DNA from: Bacteroidales bacterium UBA5235
Lineage (GTDB): Bacteria > Bacteroidota > Bacteroidia > Bacteroidales > VadinHA17
DNA length: 39,629 nt
Reading direction: 5' to 3'
Assembly (NCBI GenBank): GCA_002409145.1
Contig: DHUL01000060.1
Location: forward strand, 7,020 to 46,648
Made by a program: the position numbers and the translations under genes. Each line of letters starts with the position of its first letter. The first letter of the stretch is position 1. Shown here piece by piece: positions 33,952-39,629 of the stretch. The notes under the pieces are model-generated. The model was not told where the DNA came from. It searched no databases and saw only the letters and a program-made list of their open reading frames with translations.

Positions 33952-35274
33952 CTAACGCTTCTTCACCGTCATCTTTGACAGGTCACCTCCCCTGGCAACC
34001 ATCTTCATGATCTTGCGTGTCTCATCAAACTGTTTCAGAAGCCGGTTCACCTCCATTACCGTTGTGCCGCTCCCTTCAGCGACTCTCTTCCTGCGACTGC
34101 CATTGAGCAGCACCGGGTTCGATCTCTCGGCCGGGGTCATGCTGGAGATGATCGCTTCTATTCCCTTGAATGCATTATCATCAATGTCAAGGTTTTTGAT
34201 GGCTTTGCTGACACCGGGGATCATACCCATAAGATCCTTCATGTTCCCCATCTTTTTGATCTGCTGTATCTGAGAGATGAAGTCGTTGAAGTCAAACTGG
34301 TCCCTGGCAATCTTCTTCTGCAGCTTACGGGCTTCAGCCTCATCGTACTGTTCCTGTGCCTTCTCCACCAGGCTGACGATGTCACCCATGCCCAGTATCC
34401 TGTCAGCCATTCTTTCAGGATAGAAGATATCAATAGCATCCATCTTCTCGCCTGTGCTGACGAACTTGACAGGCTTGTTTACCACTGATCTGATGGAGAG
34501 GGCCGCGCCACCCCTGGTGTCGCCGTCGAGCTTGGTGAGAACCACACCGTCATAGTCAATTCTCTCGTTGAACTCAAAAGCTGTGTTTACCGCATCCTGG
34601 CCTGTCATTGAATCGACCACGAAGAGTGTCTCGTGAGGGGTGACAGCGTTCTTCACGGCAGCTATCTCCTTCATCATCTCCTCATCAACTGCAAGACGTC
34701 CGGCAGTATCTATGATTACCAGGTCATTGCCGTTCTTCTTCGCCTCCCTGACGGCATTTCTGGCTATCTCAACGGGATTGCGGCTGCCTTCTTCGGTATA
34801 AACGGGAACCTCTATCTGGGCTCCCAGCACCTTCAGCTGCTCAATAGCAGCAGGCCTGTAGACGTCGCCGGCTACAAGCAGCGGATGCTTGCCCCTCTTG
34901 CTCTTCAGGAGCTTTGCCAGCTTGGCGCTGAAGGTAGTCTTACCGCTTCCCTGCAGTCCGGCTATCAGTACTATTGAAGGATTGGCCTTAATATTAATGT
35001 CGCTCTTTTCCCCTCCCATCAGCTCCACCAGCTCATCATGCACGATCTTGACCATCATCTGCGACGGTTTGACCGACTTGAGCACGTTCTGACCCATCGC
35101 CTTTTGCTTGACGGTATCAGTAAACTGCTTGGCTATCTTGAAGTTAACGTCGGCATCAAGGAGCGCCCTGCGCACATCCTTGAGGGTTTCAGAGACGTTG
35201 ATTTCAGAGATGACTCCTTCTCCCTTCAGAATCTTGAAGGAGCGTTCCAGTCTTTCACTCAGGCTTTCAAACAT
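33952..35274 (-). CDS. ffh: Signal recognition particle GTPase Ffh
   Basis: Binds signal sequences emerging from the ribosome and delivers them to FtsY at the membrane. 440 residues: N domain at 1-90, G domain with GLQGSGKTT at 106-114, DTAGR and TKLDGDTRGG, then the methionine-rich M domain with MGMIPG near 350 that binds SRP RNA and signal peptides. It lies 21 bases after argS. Confidence 0.97.
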   Translation of the reverse strand: MFESLSERLERSFKILKGEGVISEINVSETLKDVRRALLDADVNFKIAKQFTDTVKQKAMGQNVLKSVKPSQMMVKIVHDELVELMGGEKSDINIKANPSIVLIAGLQGSGKTTFSAKLAKLLKSKRGKHPLLVAGDVYRPAAIEQLKVLGAQIEVPVYTEEGSRNPVEIARNAVREAKKNGNDLVIIDTAGRLAVDEEMMKEIAAVKNAVTPHETLFVVDSMTGQDAVNTAFEFNERIDYDGVVLTKLDGDTRGGAALSIRSVVNKPVKFVSTGEKMDAIDIFYPERMADRILGMGDIVSLVEKAQEQYDEAEARKLQKKIARDQFDFNDFISQIQQIKKMGNMKDLMGMIPGVSKAIKNLDIDDNAFKGIEAIISSMTPAERSNPVLLNGSRRKRVAEGSGTTVMEVNRLLKQFDETRKIMKMVARGGDLSKMTVKKR

Positions 35275-35295
35275 AATTATCTGATAATATAGTTA

Positions 35296-37083
35296 TTACA
35301 TTCTTTCAGGGGCTTCAATACCCAGCAGGTACAACCCTTTCTCCAGCACCCTTCCGGTCAGGTCAGACAACCGGAGGCGGAAGTTCCGCATGCTTTTATC
35401 CTCTTCTCCCAGGATGGAATAGTCATGATAAAACTGGTTGAATTCCCTGGCAAGGTCATAACAGTAGTTGGCGATCAGGGCAGGACTGAGTTCCCTTGCT
35501 GCTTCAGGCACAATCTGCCGGAAATCGTTCAGAAGTCTTATCACGCTGATTTCCTTGGCATTGGGGATCAGACCATCAGTATCATCCGATCTATCTGCAA
35601 CCCCGGTATCCTCTGCTTTTTTCAGGACTGACCTTATCCGGGCGTAGGTATATTGTATGAAGGGGCCTGTATTACCGTTGAAGTCGATTGACTCCTGCGG
35701 GTTGAAGGTCATATTCTTCTTCGGGTCCACCTTCAGGATGAAGTATTTCAGTGCGCCCAGTCCTATCTGCCTGCATATATTTTCCTTTTCATCCTGGCTG
35801 TAACCACCCAGTTTGCCAAGTTCCTGAGACATAACGGTTGCTGTGACTGTCATCTCCCCGATAAGGTCATCAGCATCAACCACGGTTCCTTCGCGCGACT
35901 TCATCTTTCCTTCCGGGAGCTCAACCATTCCGTATGAGAAGTGGTGTAGTCCTTTTGCCCATTCGAATCCCATTCTCTGCAGTGCCAGTGTCAGCACCTG
36001 GAAGTGGTAGTTCTGTTCATTGCCCACCACGTAAATATGGCGGTCGAAATGGTAGTCATTGTACCTGATCACAGCTGTGCCAAGGTCCTGTGTCATATAA
36101 ACTGCAGTACCGTCAGACCGGAGCAGGAGCTTCTGGTCGAGCCTGTCTGCAGTCAGGTCGATCCAGACTGAGCCGTCTTCCCTGCGGATGAGGTGTCCCT
36201 GTTCAAGGGACCGGAGCACTATTTCCCTGCCTGTCTTATAGGTATCTGACTCATAATATATTTTGTCGAACTCCACGCCCAGTGCCCTGTAGGTGACGTC
36301 GAAGCCTTCGTAAACCCAGGAGTTCATCATCTGCCAGAGCTGTACCGTTTCCGGGTCACCTGCCTCCCATTTCAGAAGGAGGCGGCGGGCTTCCTGCATC
36401 AGCGGTGCATTTTCGCGTGCCTCTTCCGGGGAGTTACCTGCAGCAATGAGGTCTGCAGCCTGCTCTTTCAGTTTCTTTTCAAAAAGGACATAGTAGTCAC
36501 CCACGAAATGGTCACCTTTCATTCCTTCGGAGGCCGGAGTACGTCCTTTGCCGTACTTCTGCCAGGCGATCATTGATTTGCATATGTGTATACCGCGGTC
36601 ATTGACGATGTTGGTTCTTATGACCCTGTTTCCTGCCGCACTGATGATTCTCGAAAGGGAGAAGCCAAGGAGGTTGTTGCGTATGTGGCCCAGATGCAGG
36701 GGCTTATTGGTGTTCGGGGATGAAAACTCTATGACAACGGTTTCGGCTCCCGGGCCGGCTTCCAGAAAACCGTATCCGGTGTCAGCGTACATTTCAGCAA
36801 GCCTCCTGCCCCACTCTTCCGGCGAGATTGTCAGATTCAGGAATCCCCTGATCACATTGTAACCGCTGACGGCGTCGATCTTCTCTGTGAGGTATTCGCC
36901 AATTTCCCTTGCGGTTTGTTCCGGTGAGCGGCGCGAGGTTTTAGAGAGCGGAAAGACCACCAGCGTGAAGTCGCCCTCAAATTCCTTCCGGGTTTTCTGG
37001 ATCTGAAGGAGGTCATCATCAGCCACAACACCGTAAAGTGTTCTGACAGCCTCTTTTATCCCGGATCTGAGCAACTTTTCCAT
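35296..37083 (-). CDS. argS: Arginyl-tRNA synthetase
   Basis: Class I synthetase charging tRNA-Arg. 595 residues. The HIGH motif reads HLGH at 130-133 within NTNKPLHLGHIRNN; the KMSKS loop is replaced by KMKSREG near 390, common in ArgRS. The N-terminal Arg-tRNA D-loop domain and the C-terminal anticodon domain (FNQFYHDYSI) are both present. First gene of argS-ffh-folD. Confidence 0.96.
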   Translation of the reverse strand: MEKLLRSGIKEAVRTLYGVVADDDLLQIQKTRKEFEGDFTLVVFPLSKTSRRSPEQTAREIGEYLTEKIDAVSGYNVIRGFLNLTISPEEWGRRLAEMYADTGYGFLEAGPGAETVVIEFSSPNTNKPLHLGHIRNNLLGFSLSRIISAAGNRVIRTNIVNDRGIHICKSMIAWQKYGKGRTPASEGMKGDHFVGDYYVLFEKKLKEQAADLIAAGNSPEEARENAPLMQEARRLLLKWEAGDPETVQLWQMMNSWVYEGFDVTYRALGVEFDKIYYESDTYKTGREIVLRSLEQGHLIRREDGSVWIDLTADRLDQKLLLRSDGTAVYMTQDLGTAVIRYNDYHFDRHIYVVGNEQNYHFQVLTLALQRMGFEWAKGLHHFSYGMVELPEGKMKSREGTVVDADDLIGEMTVTATVMSQELGKLGGYSQDEKENICRQIGLGALKYFILKVDPKKNMTFNPQESIDFNGNTGPFIQYTYARIRSVLKKAEDTGVADRSDDTDGLIPNAKEISVIRLLNDFRQIVPEAARELSPALIANYCYDLAREFNQFYHDYSILGEEDKSMRNFRLRLSDLTGRVLEKGLYLLGIEAPERM

Positions 37084-37102
37084 CCTGTTTCAATTATGGC
37101 TG

Positions 37103-37110
37103 CAAATATA
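37103..37110 (-). promoter_or_regulatory. -7 box of argS
   Basis: On the minus strand TATATTTG is an exact TAnnTTTG match, 19 bases before the argS start codon. Confidence 0.4.
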
Positions 37111-37231
37111 GCATAATAGTTGTTTACAGTGCCCCGTGATTGACCACCGGATGATCATAAATTGTTCAAAAAAGTTGATAACTGTTAGTTATTTTTTGAC
37201 GAAGATTCTAATATGATCGAAAAAAACAGGT

Positions 37232-37239
37232 TATCTTTA
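37232..37239 (+). promoter_or_regulatory. Candidate -7 box of the SiaC-like gene
   Basis: TATCTTTA, one change from consensus, about 50 bases before the start at 37289. The spacing to any TTG is not typical. Confidence 0.3.
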
Positions 37240-37288
37240 GCTGGTACAATGGGGCAATAGTACAACGTTAGGGAAGGAATCAGATCAT

Positions 37289-37747
37289 ATGGTAAAATTA
37301 CAGGATATTCGAATTGAGGCTACCTCTAAAACACCACAGGTGAGTTTTACGGCAGCCACAGGAAATCTAACATTTACAGGTAAATCCCTGCCGGAAAACG
37401 CATCAGGTTTTTTTGAGCCACTATACAAATGGGCGTCAGAGTATGCTAAGAATCCGGCTGAGAGCACGAATCTAAAATTCAACGTTGATTATTTCAACAC
37501 CTCATCTGTAATCTGGATGGGGAAGATCCTGAAAGTACTGACGAAGATCAGGAAAAGTGATCATATACTGTTTGTGCATCTCTATTTTGACATCGAAGAG
37601 TATGATTCAATGGGTGAGGAAGATGTAAGAGAATCTCTCTCCCCGTTCCTGGATGTCACTGCTGATGCCACCTGCAGTGTAGGCATCAGACTCTACGGAG
37701 TTGATGAAGACGGAAATATCCTGAAGGAGAATATCGTTCTCATCTGA
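37289..37747 (+). CDS. DUF1987/SiaC-like regulatory phosphoprotein
   Basis: 152 residues resembling Pseudomonas SiaC, a small STAS-like protein whose threonine phosphorylation controls a diguanylate cyclase. Visible likenesses are TSKTPQVSF near the start, GKSLPENASGFFEPLYKW and DYFNTSSVIWMGKIL, where T71 is at the place of the phosphorylated SiaC threonine. No SiaA phosphatase, SiaB kinase or SiaD cyclase gene is in the window, so its partners must lie elsewhere. The family call is from motif likeness. Confidence 0.82.
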   Translation: MVKLQDIRIEATSKTPQVSFTAATGNLTFTGKSLPENASGFFEPLYKWASEYAKNPAESTNLKFNVDYFNTSSVIWMGKILKVLTKIRKSDHILFVHLYFDIEEYDSMGEEDVRESLSPFLDVTADATCSVGIRLYGVDEDGNILKENIVLI

Positions 37748-37781
37748 CAGGGTCAGCCTCGGTTTTTACCGGTTTTTGATT

Positions 37782-37789
37782 TAACTTTA
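37782..37789 (+). promoter_or_regulatory. Candidate -7 box of the MEMO-AMMECR1 gene
   Basis: TAACTTTA, one change from TAnnTTTG, 21 bases before the ATG at 37811. The gene could also be read from the upstream SiaC-like gene, 63 bases away. Confidence 0.3.
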
Positions 37790-37810
37790 CGGGATGCAAC
37801 TGCTTTTGCA

Positions 37811-39304
37811 ATGAAAACGGTTAGTATTTTCCTGGTAATGTTAATTTTTCCGCTGATGAATATATTCGGACAGGAACATGACAGGCAGCCGGTTGTCTCA
37901 GGGAGTTTCTATCCATCCGGCAGCGAAAGGCTCAGAAGTGAACTTTCAGGTTATTTCGGATCATTTAAAAAATCTGGTGCCGGGGCAAGGGTAAGGGCCA
38001 TAATTGTACCCCATGCCGGGTATGTTTATTCAGGGCACACTGCAGCGGCAGGCTATGCTGCCATACCTGCAGAAGCTGTATATGACAATATCTTCCTTAT
38101 CGGCGTCAGTCACCGCTACGCCTTCGAGGGAGCGGCTGTGTTCATCTCCGGGAACCTGGTGACACCTCTCGGAACGCTTAAGGTCAACAAGGACCTTGGT
38201 GAAAAGCTCTTATCGACCAACAGGTGGTTCATTGAAAAGGATGAGGCCCATGGTCCCGAGCATTCGCTCGAAGTGCAACTGCCATTCATACAATATCATT
38301 TCACGAAGTCTCCGGCTATCATACCTGTACTGATCGGGACCAGGAACACCACTGTTCTGAAGGCGATAGCCACAGGGCTGCAGCCGTGGTTCAATGACCG
38401 CAACCTTTTTATTATCAGCAGTGACTTTTCGCACTATCCATCTTATGAAGATGCGAAACGTGTCGACAGGCTTACCAGCGATGCCATAGTCAGGGGTGAT
38501 TCCGAGGCATTTCTGCGCACCATCAGGAATGTCGAGGCCTCGGGTACTGACAACCTGGCTACGGCAATGTGCGGGTGGCCGGCAGGAGCAGTTCTGCTCT
38601 ATATGGCGGAAAAGACTGATGATCTGCAGTTTCGCAACGTGGAATATACCAATTCCGGTGATGCCAGTGTAGGTTCAAAAGCTGAGGTTGTGGGTTACAA
38701 TGCAATTGTACTTGAGAAAAAGAAGACTGCATCAGAGCCCTTCACATTGACAGATGAAGAGAAAAAGACCCTGCTCGGCATAGCGAAGGAGGCTATTTCA
38801 GCAAGACTGAACAGTCGTAAACCTGTTGCCGTGGATGAAGACAGGCTGACAGCGAGGCTCAGGGAACCACTGGGGGCCTTCGTAACCCTGACCAGAGAGG
38901 GTGACCTGAGGGGATGTATCGGCCGGTTCACCTCAAGTGATCCCCTGTGGGAAGTGGTAGCCGCCATGGCCACTGAAGCTGCCTTCGGAGATCCCAGGTT
39001 CCCGGTGCTGACGAAGGGTGAATTTCAATCTGTCAGCCTTGAGATATCGGTTCTCGGTCCGATGAAGAAAATCAACAATATCAGTGAGATAAAGATTGGC
39101 CGGCATGGCATCTATGTCAGACAAGGATTCCGGTCAGGTACCCTGCTGCCGCAGGTAGCCACGGAGCGAGGCTGGAGCGTGGAGCAGTTCCTCGGTTACT
39201 GCTCCCGTGACAAGGCAGGCCATGGCTGGGACGGCTGGAAAGAGAAGGACACGGAGATATTTGTCTATGAGGCCTATGTCTTTGGCGAACAGGAACAGAA
39301 ATGA
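37811..39304 (+). CDS. Exported MEMO-AMMECR1 fusion protein (AmmeMemoRadiSam system B and A)
   Basis: 497 residues in three parts. A signal peptide (MKTVSIFLVMLIFPLMNIFG) sends it out of the cytoplasm, with no lipobox. Residues 25-300 are a MEMO domain; all metal-site residues of human MEMO1 have matches: H68 (VPHAGYVYSGH), H101 (GVSHRY), D205 and H208 (SSDFSHYP) and C254 (TAMCGWPAG). Residues 310-490 are an AMMECR1 domain with the signature LRGCIGRF at 366-373. In many prokaryotes these two domains and a radical SAM enzyme form the undefined AmmeMemoRadiSam system; no radical SAM gene is in the window, but the region downstream is cut off. The reaction is unknown. Confidence 0.9.
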   Translation: MKTVSIFLVMLIFPLMNIFGQEHDRQPVVSGSFYPSGSERLRSELSGYFGSFKKSGAGARVRAIIVPHAGYVYSGHTAAAGYAAIPAEAVYDNIFLIGVSHRYAFEGAAVFISGNLVTPLGTLKVNKDLGEKLLSTNRWFIEKDEAHGPEHSLEVQLPFIQYHFTKSPAIIPVLIGTRNTTVLKAIATGLQPWFNDRNLFIISSDFSHYPSYEDAKRVDRLTSDAIVRGDSEAFLRTIRNVEASGTDNLATAMCGWPAGAVLLYMAEKTDDLQFRNVEYTNSGDASVGSKAEVVGYNAIVLEKKKTASEPFTLTDEEKKTLLGIAKEAISARLNSRKPVAVDEDRLTARLREPLGAFVTLTREGDLRGCIGRFTSSDPLWEVVAAMATEAAFGDPRFPVLTKGEFQSVSLEISVLGPMKKINNISEIKIGRHGIYVRQGFRSGTLLPQVATERGWSVEQFLGYCSRDKAGHGWDGWKEKDTEIFVYEAYVFGEQEQK

Positions 39305-39629
39305 CCTATCATGTTGTACCCATAGGGGTGACCGTCCTGGTCATTTACCTTTTTTCGCTTTACCTCTCCTTAACCGGTTTCACTGCGAGGCATTCGCACC
39401 GGCGTTTCTGGAACTGGATACTGCTCTCCTCTTTTCTTGTTGCGGCTTTACTGGGCCTCTTTCTGGCGCTGCGGATCACCTATCGTTGGGAAGTGTCTTT
39501 TGCAGAGTCACTGATGCGCTGGCATGTGGAGGCAGGAATTGCATTGGCATTTGCGGCTCTGATCCACCTCTCATGGCACCTGGGATATTATTTCCGCAGG
39601 GCGCGCATCCGCGAAAATGATGCAACTCC
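39301..39629 (+). CDS. Membrane protein, N-terminal part, cut by the window end
   Basis: An open frame overlapping the previous stop by four bases (ATGA) and running to the window end, 109 codons so far: MTYHVVPIGVTVLVIYLFSL at the start. Three hydrophobic helices are visible at about 5-27, 38-58 and 75-94. Histidines at RWHVEAG and LIHLSWHLGYYFRR near the third helix could be haem or metal ligands, but this is only a resemblance. No family is assigned. The overlap implies coupled translation with the MEMO-AMMECR1 gene. Confidence 0.75.
   Translation, partial: MTYHVVPIGVTVLVIYLFSLYLSLTGFTARHSHRRFWNWILLSSFLVAALLGLFLALRITYRWEVSFAESLMRWHVEAGIALAFAALIHLSWHLGYYFRRARIRENDAT

Noticed and set aside
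35296..37083. Loss of the KMSKS motif in ArgRS as a sign of inactivity
   Set aside because: A degenerate KMSKS loop is normal for many arginyl-tRNA synthetases; the rest of the enzyme is intact.
39207..39620. A 137-codon plus-strand frame at the window end
   Set aside because: It overlaps the AMMECR1 coding end in another frame and has no protein-like character; the frame starting at 39301 gives clear membrane helices and an ATGA coupling.

Overview
The window looks like a chromosomal segment from a Bacteroidetes bacterium, probably Bacteroidales or a close relative and probably anaerobic or facultative. The evidence is: upstream boxes of the TAnnTTTG type typical of that phylum, almost no Shine-Dalgarno sequences, an 11-subunit complex I without the NADH module, a bacterial phosphosulfolactate synthase, a DUF1987/SiaC-like protein, and a large D-lactate-dehydrogenase-like FAD/Fe-S protein. 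I place it by gene content only; no 16S rRNA gene is present.

Layout. 1-5169 (minus): a tight five-gene acyl-phosphate operon, pta-ackA-ptb1-ptb2-buk, for ATP-forming acetate and butyrate (or branched-chain acid) fermentation. Divergent from it, 5355-8306 (plus) encodes a 983-residue FAD/Fe-S 2-hydroxyacid dehydrogenase. 8410-10478 (minus): a nitrilase-family amidase and an unrecognised membrane-anchored protein. 10672-13548 (plus): rarA, kdsA and an exported LolA-like protein. 13660-14030 (minus): the RNase P RNA gene, sharing a two-way terminator with the LolA-like gene. 14258-24514 (plus): nuoABCDHIJKLMN plus one small unknown gene. 24653-28658: an Smr protein, queA, a small HTH regulator with a palindromic operator and a partner membrane protein, and a threonine aldolase. 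28747-32510: truA, then a convergent TPR-comA-aroE operon. 32511-32996 has no clear gene but holds a plus-strand terminator, a candidate structured RNA and a 50-codon ORF. 32997-37083 (minus): argS-ffh-folD. 37289-39629 (plus): a SiaC-like protein, an exported MEMO/AMMECR1 fusion and the start of an overlapping membrane-protein gene cut by the window end.

How the genes work together. The acyl-phosphate operon, the lactate dehydrogenase and complex I form a coherent picture of anaerobic energy metabolism: lactate-type oxidation, substrate-level ATP from acyl-phosphates, and an ion-pumping complex that must take electrons from something other than the usual NuoEFG module. The rest is mostly housekeeping: tRNA modification, translation, protein targeting, one-carbon metabolism, LPS sugar and aromatic synthesis. 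Most open questions lie in the small unknown genes, in the heptamer repeats at gene 3' ends, in the 32.5-33.0 kb gap, and in the exported MEMO-AMMECR1 locus. I saw no CRISPR array, phage, insertion sequence, tRNA or defence island.
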